Assembly (NCBI RefSeq): GCF_027595985.1 | Contig: NC_073303.1 | Location: 363,185,517-363,249,516 of the forward strand | From: Sorex araneus | Lineage: Eukaryota; Chordata; Mammalia; Eulipotyphla; Soricidae | Direction of reading: 5' to 3' | DNA length: 64,000 nt | In this document: in pieces, positions 48,481 to 61,579 of the stretch | Numbering within the stretch: position 1 is the stretch's first letter | How the letters are laid out: every line of letters starts with the position of its first letter | Program-made: the position numbers and the translations under genes | The notes under the pieces: model-generated | The model's database searches: none | Told to the model about the DNA's origin: nothing | Seen by the model: only the letters and a program-made list of their open reading frames with translations

Positions 48481-49540
48481 GGAGTGGTATCCTTGGGTTG
48501 TTAACACATGTTGCACAGAAAGATGACACATGTAAGCCAAGAACAGCTTGTAAGGGAGGGAGAAGGAAGACACCAAAGAAAGAGGCTGGAAGGCTTGGCT
48601 GCTCTTGCTAGGGGTTAAACTCTATTCCGGATGGGACTCCCTGTGGCTGGGAACAAGCAACTAAATTCAACTCATTGGGAAATATTCTCGTCCTTTCCCA
48701 CCTGATCCTCCTGCACTTTCTCTGCTCATCCCTCTCCCCGCCATCAGCTGTGACCTCTGCTGATGCCACGGATATCAAGATTACTAATATTTCCTACCAC
48801 GTTTTCTGACACAAATAGGAGGGTATAAGGAGAAAAGAGAACTGAATCCAGTCTCAAGTCATCCTGAAATTAAACATCTGGGTAATATTTTAATACACCA
48901 AACATGTGCCATACCTTTCACAAAGCAGACCTGAAAGTGTAAAATTGCTTCTCAAAGTTATTCAGGCTAGTAACCAAGCGGAGTTGGCTATTCACTTATA
49001 AATAATTTTGTTAAGCAAATAGAACGGCCGAGAATTGAAAAGCACTGTCTCATAACACAGTTCTGTGGGTGTCAGGAAATGTCACCAAAGCAGCCTTGTA
49101 AAATAAAACAGGTTCTTAAGAGCAAGTTAAAATGTTGTACTGAAACTATCCAGCATCTATTAATATGCCCAGGCAACAGTTGGGAGTTAAATAACCAAGA
49201 ACCGAAAGCCCCTCCTTGGGATGTCTCACCACTGTGGCCAACAGTCAGGAAACTGCAGTGAAAATGGAAAGGTGTGAGCGAGAAGCTTTGGCTTCTCTGG
49301 AACTCATGAAAGGACATGTAATATAGCTGAGCTCAGAAGTCACATAAGTCACAGGAAAGGGCATCCCGTTCTTAATTCAGAAAGGCCACTAGAGCTCTCC
49401 TGGAGAACAACAGTCCTTAAGACTTAGTACTTTTAATTAATCGGAAATAAAAACCAAGGGAACTGCAGCAAAGAACAGGCATTGCTACGGTATTTAGAAA
49501 GTATCTCATTATCGAGTTAAGAGTTAAAATTAAGGCAAGA

Positions 49541-49672
49541 TGGGCTGCAGTGATAGTACAGCAGGTACGGTGTTTGCCTGGCAAGGAATGATCCCTAAGT
49601 AGCGCCAGGAGTAAGCCCTGGGCATAGCTGAGTGGGTGTGACCCCCCCCCAAACAAAATCGCCAAATAAAAG
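49541..49672 (+). mobile_element. Internally deleted SOR-type SINE
   Basis: The head (GGGCTGCAGTGATAGTACAG) runs to TTTGCCTGGCAAGGAATGATCC. The B box and the central CATCCCATATGGTCCC block are missing, and the 3' part and tail (GTGTGACCCCCCCCCAAACA) are present. TCF4 intron. Confidence 0.75.
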
Positions 49673-50261
49673 CTTCCAGGAAAGGGATTCTAATACAGAG
49701 ATACTGGATATTTGAGAAAACCAATCAGAATCTATTTTCCTATAGTTGTATTCTCTGAAGAAGTGAGTTTTCCAAAGGGGGAAGGAAACAGCAATTCACA
49801 TATTGTTCCTATATTTATATATTGATAAGTTTAAGATAAAGCTGGGAAATAGGCATTTTCTCACTTTTGAGGTAAGAAAACAATACAGTTGCATAAAATC
49901 AGTAAGTTTTCAACATGGTTAAGACTTTTTTTTTAAAGAAATATTTTAGGAAGAACGTTTTGGATCAAATTTGAATACAGTTTCAAAAACCAACTGTTTG
50001 CACTTGAATCAATTACAAATTGTTTTGATCATCAATTATTAGCCTCGAGTCCAAATTCATAGGTGTAAAGACCGTTTAGGCTTCACTAGAGTACAGGTAT
50101 CTTAAATGATACTTTTAGTACCTCTAGAGGAGGCCTTTAATTTTTCTTTTCAAAGATGGATTTACCTGCCAGGAAAAAACTGAATAGTTTCTTCCTGTTC
50201 TGTGCACTTCATCAAAGTCCAATAAAGGAATTAAATGAAGCGACAGTATTATATACTGTTA

Positions 50262-50666
<405 letters not shown>

Positions 50667-52043
50667 CTATTTTGCAATCTTTTGGAGTAGATGGTAATTT
50701 CACTGTCTACAAAACATCAACTTAATTGCAATGAAAATCATAATCATGAAATTCACACACCTCAATGTTCTGATTAAGAACCCAAGTAAATATCAGCTAT
50801 TATATTGAGTTTCTTCCATATGCAACGATTTAATAGAAAAATGTCCTTAAAATATAATTCCCAGGGAGTACGCTAAATACGTGCAGTCAAGACTTCAATA
50901 GGTACCTTTAATGATATTCTGAAATTAGGCTTCTTTTCCTCACGCAGTAATCAGAGTTTAAAAATGGTATATATGGAAAGCAGTTAGCTGCTCACTGAAG
51001 ACATCTCCAGCTACGTTCGGTGCTCAACTTTCAAAATCACAATATGGTCTGAAATTTAGCCATCATGGAATAATCTAGTCCTAAGGTAGAGGAGGCACAC
51101 TTGTGGAAGTACCCCCTATTTGTAATAGGTGTAGTCTAGCACCTTGTCACCGAAAATTTGGTCTACTGGCCGGGAACATCCTATCACCTGGGAACCACTT
51201 AAAAATACAGAACTCCATCTTACTGAACCAGTGCCTGCATTTTAGCAAGACCCTCAGGCCCCCGCTCAGGCACACAGTAACAAATAAGCAGTGTTGACCC
51301 AGGACAAAGAAAGAAAAACCACAGGCTCTTCGAAGGAAAGGTCTGCTAAGTTATTGTAATTTGGTAAAAATGCCTGGTTCCATCCATGTCTATAACTGGC
51401 ACTCACATTTGCACGATGTTAAACAGGTGAGACAGTGTTTAGACGTATTCCTGTGGTAGTGCAATCATTTTAGTTTTAAATGTGAATGTGGGGATGGGGC
51501 AGAAGTTAATTGAAGTGGCCATGGGTCACTTTGCCAGCAAGTCGCACAAAGAGCGCAGGAGCCAAGTCTTGCCCTGCAATTTAACTTCTGGGGGTCGGGA
51601 GTTGGTGCCAGGAGAAGATCATCATGGAGCCAGTTGACTCAGAGTGAGCAAGACGCCCCCCCCCCATTTGCAAATGCACCTACATTTCCTTCAGTCTTAA
51701 CCAACAAAACCAATTTCCTTCCTATTCATTTGGAAATAGCATTTTCAGGCTACAACTAACCATATTAGGGGACCTGAATGAGTAAAATGTGGAAATAGCT
51801 AAAATAAAATTTCCTCTCATCAGTCCATTGTCTCATTCCCTGTTGAAACAGTACCAGGATTTTCAGAGGATGTTTGAGGAAGATAGTTACTGAAAAAAAA
51901 GAGGCAATTAGTGGGCTAGGTGCCAAATACTTGCCCATTTAACTTACCAATTTTGTACCAAATTTGATCTTGGTTCTCTTTCAGTGCTTCCTGGAGGATA
52001 GGGGCTGTTGATAGGGGATGAACACTACTGGGCTTAACTATCA

Positions 52044-52220
<177 letters not shown>

Positions 52221-52339
52221 TCAGGGTGAGAGGAAGCATCGCGTTTAGTGGAGACTGGGTGTACCCCATTGGTTTCCGGGGACCTGATGAAGGCAGGCCT
52301 GCCTGGGGAAAAAAAAAATCAATACTCCCAAATGCATCT

Positions 52340-53290
52340 CACTAGAGGGCGCTGGAGGACCACCTATGCACCTATAGTGCCCTGCAAAAAACACTTAACG
52401 CTCAGTACGAAGCCGCTGTACATTCAGTGACAAATATGGCAGAGGAGCTCAGGCAGGTAAAACGTCAAATTGTCTCCCAGGGTGCTGCGGTGGAGCGCAC
52501 TGATTCGTACCCATCTGTCTTCTATCATGTCCGCCAACAGATCTGACAATTATCTTAATGCCCATATGCTTAATTGTGGGCTTCTCAATTCCCCCATTGC
52601 TATCGGAAATCCTACAGGAATTTCAATTTGGCATTCGACTTTCATTTCAGGGGATAAGATTCTCAGGCCTGCCATTTTTTTTTTCCATAATGCCAGCTAA
52701 GCCTCTGACAGCGGAAGCTACAGCAGTATGGGACATAGCCCCTGCTCGGTACAAATATAATAAAATGTCACCTGGCTTTCTGAAACTGGCAGCCCATTCC
52801 AAATTAATGTTTACTGTATTTCATCAGCTGCTGAGTTCCAAATCCAAAGGGGGACTGTTTCTGCCAATGCCACCACACCGGAAAATGTACCAATAAAGGT
52901 TTTATTAAACACACCAGTAATGCCATCATTGCCATGGAAAGATGTTTGGACATTTTTCCATTTTTTTTCCACTACTCTGATCCTAGAAAGACACCATATT
53001 GTAAACACTCATTATGCTTCCAAGAATAAAATGACAAAATACAGCACGATGACTTGGTCCGAAAAAAATACTGCTGGGCTTTTTATTAACTACTCTTGCC
53101 TCCTCTGGGGTCCTGAGTTGTTGAACTTGTGGCACTGAGACAAATATTGCTGACTTTACCGCATATGCCTTACAGCAGAACCACTAAGCATTTGTAAACC
53201 AAGAGTTGCTGGAGTTACACAGTTTAATTTTCACTCCCAAGTAGTTTTTCCCTTGGTCTATTGTTAGGTGAAGATTGACGCAGGACAATA
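52340..53290 (+). other. Possible decayed protein-coding (retroelement-like) remnant, unassigned
   Basis: Immediately upstream of the TCF4 exon (intronic, antisense) there is about 900 bp in which plus-strand frames stay unusually open but switch frame. One piece (about 52380-52505) would form a heptad-like helix. Another (52558-52700) is rich in N, G and I. Another (52920-53138) is rich in aromatic residues and S/T. An AATAAAG lies at 52893. Composition differs from the neighbouring intron. I cannot assign a family; a degraded retroviral env/gag-like or other processed remnant is possible, as is chance. Confidence 0.25.
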
Positions 53291-55084
53291 GCACTTAACA
53301 CAAAAAATATTTATATGTGACTTGACAGTTGCTTAGGAATCAAAACCTTAAATCTTTTCTAATCTGAAATGGAAACCTACAAAGCGGGCTGTTCACTCTT
53401 TTTGCTACCAAACCCGAGTTATTTCTAAAGAACGGGGCAGTAAGAAGCTGAGCTGGCGACAACATGGTTCGAAGCACTAGAAGAAGCCCGTGCTCTCAAA
53501 AGGCAGCCGGGAATAAAGCACTACCTTTATAGACTGCAACGCAATGCAGAAGAAAATAATTCAGGGGAGGATCATATAAATCATGCTAATTGTTCACATT
53601 CTAAGCAGAGACGGAACAGCAAAGAATTTCAAGACTCGTGAGCCTCGGGAAGTATAAATGAGTTTTGTAGCAAAGACATCTGAGGAGTCCGGCGCTATCT
53701 GCCACCTGTGTGTCTGTGTCTCTTTCCAGAACATTCTGAATGGAGGGTATTTAGCCTCCATGTGAGAACCCAAGTGTACTAAGACCCTGATTATCTCTCA
53801 AAGCAGCCCTTTCTATTCTCCCACATGCCCACCTCCTTGGAGAGCCCTCCCACTGGCTCTAGTTTCAACTTCGGGACTTCCCTGCAGTAAGAGCGAGCTC
53901 TATTCACATCTCTAACACCCCGTCATGCCACTCCGGTCTTTTGCTGTAACTGAAACCTGTTCTCATGTGGCCAGACAATGGTCCACCCAGTTCCTGGAAG
54001 CACTTTGTGCTCTACTCTTCGCGTACCTTTTAATTTTCCTTCTGAACGAGTGATGGTTATTTTCTGCTGGGGTTTCGATTAGCCCTTTTCATATCTGTAC
54101 ATTTAGAAGACCGAATCCATGATCATCCTCTCAATCTGAGATGTCAACTTCTACGCATGAATTTTACAGGCCTTGATCAAATGGTAGTTCTTTAAAACTG
54201 TCAATCAATGTAACCAAAATAATTACCCTAATGCTGATTCCTATTTATTGGGTATTCCCAATGGATTTCTTTTCCTGAATATCCACAAAGGATAATTCTA
54301 CATTCGAACCACTGAAGTTAACCTCAAATCAGATCGGAGAACAGGAGAGATGTAAGCGTCTATTCTCTAATTATTCATTAAAAATTTCAAGCTTTTTCTT
54401 GTTGGCATAACTAATGTACTTTAAGGTTCATATTTTGCTTTTCACTTCAAAACTCTTTCTTTGCCTCAACTTCTAAGGTAGACGGTATAATCAGATGAAA
54501 AATAGCATCAGTGATAGTCAACAACACTTTAGATTCTAACTGTAATGGGTTTTGTTGTTAGCTATGTAACAAGGAGTAGTTTATTCCAACTCAAAATGGA
54601 AAAAACTGACATTAGAAATCATAGAGTAGATACTACTCCATATTTATTCTTTACAATCAGAGCAGAATCTACAATAATATTATAAATATGATTAAGAGTA
54701 GTGCTTCAATTATATTTTTGTTTAAATTTTAGCATACATTTACCTAACTTCATCTATTTTGTATCCATCATTACATAACCAGAAATAATTTATCAATCTT
54801 TTTCTATAAAGAAGTTGGGAGAGAAAATGATGCATAGTATTTTAAGGCTTCTAAATATATATATACACATATATGTATATATTATTTAGGTCAGATTAAA
54901 AATATCTAGTTGATCCAGATCCATGTAGTAATGAGTTTGATTCTCATTGTTTCAACAGAAACAACCCCATTTTCTGTTGGTAGAACATTATTCCATTCTG
55001 AAGAATTAGATTTGCTTTTCTTGTATCTATAGTCACAGCAAGCCTGTCCTAACCATATTTATTTCTTTTTCAGAAAAATTATCT
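53291..55084. other. TCF4 intron, no assigned element
   Basis: AT-rich single-copy sequence with an alternating TA/CA run at about 54855-54885. I see no exon with credible splice sites on the TCF4 strand and no recognisable repeat. Confidence 0.6.
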
Positions 55085-55282
55085 TTTTTTTTTGGAGGGG
55101 AATGGGAAAATGGGGTTGGGAAGAGGCCACACCCAGCAATGCTCAGGGTTATTTCTGGCTCTACACTCAGGGATGACTTCTGACAGGGCTGAGGGGACAA
55201 TCTGGGGTGTTCAGGATGAAACCTGGTTCCAGACACATGCAAGGCAAGTGCCCTACCCAATGTGCTCTCTCTCTGGCCCCAG
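55085..55282 (-). mobile_element. SOR-type SINE (diverged)
   Basis: Reverse-orientation copy: T-rich start (tail complement), CACACCCAGCAATGCTCAGG, then the head complement GCAAGGCAAGTGCCCTACCC ending TCTGGCCCC. There is an extra G/A-rich stretch between tail and body. Confidence 0.8.
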
Positions 55283-56854
55283 AAACATTACTTTTGGTCA
55301 CATCAAAGACAAACCGAGGAAAACAGGATAGATGTAGAAACTACCGGTTAGGTATACAAGGGAGAGGGGCAAGAGATATAAAGATGAGTGGGCACATCTT
55401 TCAACTAATAATTACACAATTATAGCAATGTAATAAAAAGGTAAGTTCTCTCCACCTACAAGTTTATTCTAAGATCACAACAGCTTTTAGTAAATCCAAA
55501 TTTTATTAAAGCCCAATTCTGATAACCTTTCATCCAAACAAGTGTTCAAAAGCCAGCCAATGAAGACAATTTTATCAATATTAATTTAGCACTTCTAACT
55601 CTTTAGGACACACAGCCAACAATGCTGGGGGGTTGAATGTGAGGGTCTGAGGTTAAAGAACTGTCTGTACTCTGTCATCCTACCAGATCACAATAAGTAG
55701 TGCTCAGTGCCCATGTACTGTAAAGGTTCAAACTCCGGTTTGAATCCAGATCCTGGTACTGCCCACTTAGAAATCTCTCCAGGCTCAAGAATAGTATTCT
55801 AATAGTTACATATAGTTTTAGATGTACTTATGCTAAAAACAAGTCCTAGAGTTGAAATCTAAAAATTATTCAATAATTCTGCACGGATTCACCAAACTAC
55901 TTTATTATTTTAACAGATATCTATGAATCCGGTCACCCTTGTCTCGGTACATGGTGCTAGAGACAGGGGTTTTAGAAGTGGTCCCTGCCCCCTGGGGCTC
56001 ATGATAACCCTTGATGGGTATTTTTTTTTTTTTTTTGCACTGATTAGTTTGGAGACAATTTCCCTAGTAGGAACCAGAGACTATTTTGAGCTTGCTCAAG
56101 TTAAAGGAGATTTATCATCCAGATTTCTGTAATGAGTATGTGGTACCCTGTCACTCATGGGATTTTCCAGCCTCTTTCTCCTCTCTCTCCATATCCCCTT
56201 CAGGACCACAGCTTGGACTCTATTGCTATGGCTTGGTGCATTCTTTCAAGCACTACACCTGCTGCTAACTCATCCTCTAATTCCAAGGTCATCTGATGTC
56301 CAGTCTGCAAGTGAACCTCTCTTCGATTTGATGTCACCTTTCCTGGTCCAGTGGAGCACTAAAGCAGAGGGAAAATTTTTGATCATGTGGTCCAAATGGC
56401 TGCCTCGATCTGTTCTTTTCCCTAGGCTCCCGAAGCCATGATACTTACATGCAAACATCTAAGTTAAATTGTACGTTAGGCTGATGTATGTGTGTACGTT
56501 CAAATTATACAGCTCTTTGAATTCTCCTGAGCGAGTTTATCATTGATTAAATACTTTGAAAGGTACATTACCTTTCCTAAATTTAAATACTCTTGCTTTT
56601 TGAGCGAAGAAAATTGATACTGTGTAAGTAATTTTGAATCACAGAATAGAGATTTTAAAGAGTCTGGAGTTACTTGGAAATCAGTTAAGTCAAACCCCAT
56701 TTCACAAAGAAGGCTGAAAATGGTTAAGTGACCTAGCAAAAGTCTAGTTGGAGGACTAAAACAGGTTTGGATTCAGTGAACATCTAACAATCTGAAGATA
56801 TATATTATTGTCCAAATTATAAGAATACATAAATACATTTGCATACAAATATAT

Positions 56855-56945
56855 ATGCCAAAAACAGTAACAAGTCTCACAATGGAGTTGTTACTGGTGC
56901 CCGCTCAAGCAAATCGATGAGCAACCGGGATGACAGTGATAGTGA
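56855..56945 (+). mobile_element. 3' fragment of composite (non-A-tailed) SINE plus (TA)n
   Basis: Contains ATATGCCAAAAACAGTAACA, GTTACTGGTGCCCGCTCAAG and a GATGACAGTGATAGTG tail of the composite class. It is 5'-truncated and runs directly into an ATAT/ACAT array (56945-57001). Confidence 0.85.
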
Positions 56946-56966
56946 TATATACATATACATATATAT

Positions 56967-57001
<35 letters not shown>
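56945..57001. repeat. (TA)n/(CATA)n microsatellite
   Basis: About 57 bp of alternating TA with interspersed ACAT, directly after the GATAGTGATA tail of the SINE fragment. The array may have grown from that tail. Confidence 0.85.
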
Positions 57002-57660
57002 GGGACCACAGTAAGGGAAAACTTTACATCCTGAAGCTTTTCTTTAATAATTTTTACACATGTTTATATATGCATGTATGTGCAGCTATACATATACAGA
57101 TGTTTGGAAATAATTTTAGTTTTATTACATGGGGAAATGCCACAGTTCATCAATAGAGGCCAAATAACTTCTGCCACATAAACAGATGGAAAGATGTGTG
57201 ACTGCAAACGAGGTGGCTATTGGAAGGCTATCTTTATGTGGTGAGGCACAGAGCGCCCTGGTAAATTTCCTTATCCGGATCCTCAAGCTAACAACAAACA
57301 CCACAAACAAAAAAGACATCCAGTGCTTTTGCTCTCTTTGTTTCAAGGGAGTATTGTGAAAGTAATTATTCTGTTGTATTTAAGAGGCCTATTTCATGGA
57401 TGGGAAAATGTATTAAATTTCATTTGGCAGTTATTCAATCCTTGTTAATGTTATCTCTAGAGATAACTGCTTCAAAACAGGCTTTCAGACCTTCGTTCCC
57501 TCTCTCTTACCATAATTCATCTAAAAGAGTGCAGAATGAGAGCTTTAGGAAACATCACTGATATCCAGACCAAGCAATAGTGATCCAAAACCAAAGAGGG
57601 CATTACACGCCTTTTGCAATGTCAAGATGCAAGTCTGCTATTAATGGCATCTGCTTTGCA

Positions 57661-57844
57661 ATTTTTTTTTTTTTTTTTTGCTTTTTGGGTCACACCTAGC
57701 GTTGCTCAGGGGTTATTCCTGGCTTTTGCACTCAGGAATTACTCCTGGCGGTGCTTGGGGGACCATATGGGATGCCGGGGATCGAACCCAGGTCAGCTGC
57801 GTGCAAGGCAAACGCCCTACCCGCTGTGCTATCGCTCCGGCCCC
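57661..57844 (-). mobile_element. Full-length young SOR-type SINE
   Basis: Poly(T), GCTTTTTGGGTCACACCTAG, the full body and the head complement ending CTATCGCTCCGGCCCC. Flanked by a duplication beginning CTGCTTTGCAATTTTTTT (57651 and 57845). The complementary B box (GGATCGAACCC) is near-intact. Confidence 0.92.
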
Positions 57845-57863
57845 CTGCTTTGCAATTTTTTTT

Positions 57864-59271
57864 TGACATAGGTGTGTCTTAGAAAGAAAAATTAAAATGT
57901 AACAAAGAAAAAAAAACTACCAGCAACTCTTTTTTTCTCTTTCTTTATTTTGCCATCAACACAAAAGAAAAGTTGATGGGCTTTTACTGTAATTAGACAC
58001 CCATTGACACAGAAAACAGTTTTGGTGTCTGAACTATAATCTCCCCATGAAATATCAATTATACATGACAGTTGTAGAGTGCTAGATTTCAGTTTCAATT
58101 ATCTTGCCAGATCTCTGTCATATTAGAGGAAAGCAAACTTAATTTCTCAAATGTGCAAAATACTATTTAGTCCAAAAGTGCATCTTTCAAAGAGTAGGAA
58201 GAGGACATACAGGTTTTTTGGGGATATTTCCCACATGGGGACCTGGAATTTCAGAGAATGGCTGTCCTAGATGATACTGAAGAACCAAACTGAGGCACTA
58301 AAATTCTTGGAAAACAAGATCTCAAAGCATCAACTCCTTTGGGTGAAGATGACTAACTACTGGACGACTTTTCAAATATATATCATTTCCCTATTTTCCA
58401 GTTTCTTTTTCTAATTTCATTTGAACATTTAAAGGAGTTTTCACTAAAGTCTGGTCTGGCCAGAATACTCCTGTTTGAATTTTTGACTCTTAAAATATTT
58501 TACTGGGAGGTAAATAATAGTTATTAATATCTGTCTTGAATATACCTGTGCTTTTGGTGAAGGTCTGTTTCACTTACACTTCGCCTGAAATTTAGGGTGA
58601 TGCTTTATTGGAAAATTCCTGAAGTTTTAGTTAAGACTTACTGTCCAAATTGCGGGAATAATTTTCTAAAAGAATGAAGTATGATCTAAATGATCCTGAC
58701 TGTGGCACTGCTGACTTGTCACGAGACCAGCTTGGGTGAAACTCTCGTAACGTGCACCAAAATGTGTAAAATGAATGATTTTGTAGATCCAGGCCTAGAG
58801 ATGCAAATGGCTCACATCTGATTTCAGTTCATCTTTTCCCCCACTAACCTCTTAAGTTCCATCTCTGAAGTCTGTTTCATTTCTCTCCTTTGACTCTCCA
58901 CCATCTTTACTCCTCTATTTTCATAGGTTCTAACCTATGACTGGACTCAGGCCAACCAAGGTCTTTGGTTGGGTGGTTAATAAGAGTCTGTTTCATCCCT
59001 TCCCCGTCCTGGTAGCAGGGCAGGTTGCAGGAAAATAGTTAATCCAGGCCCGGTGAACAGAGTCCATCTAGTACGGAGATTCTGATAAAATTCTGTAAGC
59101 TGCTTCTTTTGTACAGGGTGAAAAAGAAGACAATGGAGCCCTTGATGTGTGGCTGGAGTTTGGAGTGCAAGCCACCAAGAGGCTAACTCTCCCTCAAGTA
59201 CCATGCAGTCTTCCCGGGAGGCATGGCACTAGACACTTCTCTTTAGTGAACAAAAGAAATGCTTTTCAGGG
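57864..59271. other. TCF4 intron, no assigned element
   Basis: About 1.4 kb of AT-rich intronic sequence. I found no ORF with domain similarity, no exon and no clear repeat. Confidence 0.6.
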
Positions 59272-59450
59272 GTTGGCGTGATAGCACAGCAGGGAGGGCA
59301 TTTGCCTTGCACGTGGCTGACCCAGGTTCAATTCCCAGCATCCCATATGGTCCCTGAGCACTGCAGGAGGAATTCCTGAGTGTAGAGCCAGGAGTGGAAC
59401 CCCTGTGCATCGTCAGGTGTGACCCAAAAAGCAAAAAAAAAAAAAAAAAA
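59272..59450 (+). mobile_element. SOR-type SINE
   Basis: Full length: GGGGTTGGCGTGATAGCACA head, intact B-box region (AGGTTCAATTCCC), CATCCCATATGGTCCCTGAG body and an 18-A tail. The head and tail are close to the young copies, but I see no convincing target-site duplication. Confidence 0.88.
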
Positions 59451-59484
59451 CTTTTATTAATATCCAAGTAATATAATTGTTTGG

Positions 59485-59668
59485 TTTGTTTTTGTTTTGG
59501 GGCCACTCAGGACTGTGCCTAGAGCATACTCCTACTTTGTGCTCAGATATCAGTCCTCTCACTTGTGGGGGCTCAGGTACCTATATGGGATACAGGGGAT
59601 GGAACCCAGACCAAGCCACTTGTGTAACAAGTGCCTTTACCTTCTGTCCTATCTCCCCACCTTCCAAA
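59485..59668 (-). mobile_element. Old SOR-type SINE
   Basis: Diverged reverse-strand copy (GGGGCCACTCAGGACTGTGC ... GATGGAACCCAGACC ... CTATCTCCCCACC). It lies only 35 bp from the younger plus-strand copy, so the two form an inverted pair. Confidence 0.7.
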
Positions 59669-59940
59669 TAACACAAGTTTATCAAAAACTATTTCAAAAG
59701 CAAATGGGACATAAAGATGCCTGCTAAAAATATGAAACATTTTTTTCCTATGACTCTCAAATATTCACCTTCTACTAGTCTCTGCCCATCATTTGGTCCC
59801 ATGGGTGTTAAAGAGGCAGCATGACTTGTCCATGGTTCTAGGAGTTAAGTCTAAAACTGATACCTTACATTTCTGTGTCCTTCAACCTAGCTACCTCGCG
59901 TCCATTTCAGCATCTCCTCTGTTTTAAAAAATTCCACATT

Positions 59941-60063
59941 TGGTGGAGAACGGGCACTGATGGAGGGATGGGGAACTGATCACTGTATGACTGAAACGCA
60001 AACACGAATGTTTGTAAGTATGTAACAGTACTTCACGGTGATTCACTAATAAAAAAAACTAAA
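59941..60063 (+). mobile_element. 5'-truncated L1 3' end (123 bp)
   Basis: The sequence GGTGGAGAACGGGCACTGAT to AATAAAAAAAACTAAAAA matches the last ~120 bp of the L1 at 28181-30009 (GGTGGAGAATGGGCACTGGT onward). It is bounded by the duplication AAAAAATTCCACATT (59926-59940 and 60064-60078). This is a severely truncated retrotransposition event. Confidence 0.88.
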
Positions 60064-60078
60064 AAAAAATTCCACATT

Positions 60079-61500
60079 CAATCACTTATTCATGAACCCT
60101 CACCAACTGCTGACTCCCCTATTACCAAGGCTGGAGAAAAACTCTTTATGCCTCATCTGCCAGGATTGATTCCCTCTGCATGACTAACCAGTTATTTTTC
60201 TGAGTGATCTCACAGATCCCTTTAGTTAGACCATTCCTGGACTGTGATCACCAGAAATCTCATTATCTTATGGGGTTTGGACAAGGTTCTCCTCTGACAG
60301 CTCATTATTGGGGCACTACCCATAACATGCAATCGAGAATCCTGTTTAATAGGTTACAGGGTATTCTTCCATGGTTTTATTTTCTTGCGATTCAAAACAG
60401 TATAGTTAAAATGACATTCATCTGAGTTGTTAGCATTCAAGAGGGAAGAACTGGGAATATAGGATTGTGATAATAAAATGTACAATTAAGTGCACCGTAA
60501 AAAGGAAAAGATTACATAAAGGGTACGTAGCTGTGAGACTGTTCTGAGGCCTGTAACCTCTCATCATTGCTGAATAAATACAGTATGCTTCCATCAAATG
60601 ATAAAACATTTTATTTAATTCAACAAATGCCTTCTAAATGTCTTCTATATGCAGGTACTATATTTAGACATTTGCAGAAGAAATAAAAAAAAAGATATGC
60701 CTATGCTTTACAGGTTTTTAATGGCAGATTAATAGAATTAGCATAGAAAGCAGAGTAAAAGAAATCTCATAATGAAGTTATGAGGTTATATAGGGCTTGA
60801 AAGAATGGGTAAAATTTTCAGTTGAGAAGCTGGGCAGTACTTCAAGAAGAAGGTGGAAAGAACTTCGATATGTTGATATACATTATCTGAATGTAACTTT
60901 AAAACATTTAACATTATTAAATAACAGTCCGATTTCAAATAAAAGTTTCTATTTCTACATCAAAAAGTGGCATTATTTACTCTATACATATAAATTATAT
61001 CGTATGTAGGTAGTTATATGTAAGAAAAGCATTTCAGAACTGTATATTCACATATTTTCAAATTGACCACTACCTATTCTGGACCCAAATCAGATTTTTG
61101 TAAAACCTTTTGTATACCTGCACAGCCTTCTACAAAGTGAACTACCTAGGGCATTTCAGACACAAATGGTACCTCACTGTTATGTGTGTATTACTGGCCC
61201 AAATGATTCACTCTTATTTAACTGCAACGAAGTCTTTCATCTCCCAGCTATACAATAATAGTTTCCATATGACCAGTGGCTCTGCTATAAATAAGATCAA
61301 AAGCGAAAGAAAGGATTTAATAAAAAAAAAAAAAAGACATTAAGGGTAGCATTAAATCAGGGTAAAAATACCAATATCCAGCTCTATTTCTTTTTTTTTT
61401 CCACCTTGAGAATAAAGCTCCAGAGTCCTCAATGGCTATGCCATGAAAAGACCTTTACAAGCAGTAGTACGCATGTGCGAAACCCATCTGTGGTACCTGA
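60079..61500. other. TCF4 intron, no assigned element
   Basis: AT-rich sequence with poly(A) runs near 60686 and 61321. No exon or assignable repeat seen. Confidence 0.55.
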
Positions 61501-61523
61501 GAGTGGCATAGACTGAGCTGGCC

Positions 61524-61579
61524 GGGGGGGGGGGGGGGGAAGGGGGCACCTGCGGGGGGGGGGGGGGGGAAGAGGCACC
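61524..61579. repeat. Tandem 30-bp duplication with two G16 runs
   Basis: Sixteen consecutive G (61524-61539), then AAGGGGGCACCTGC, then a second run of sixteen G (61554-61569) and AAGAGGCACC. The unit is 30 bp. Both runs are strong G-quadruplex candidates on the plus strand (C-rich in the TCF4 pre-mRNA). Confidence 0.9.

Noticed and set aside
55605..55790. Possible very old reverse-strand SINE (CACAGCCAACAATGCTGGGG...)
   Set aside because: Similarity too weak and patchy to support a call.
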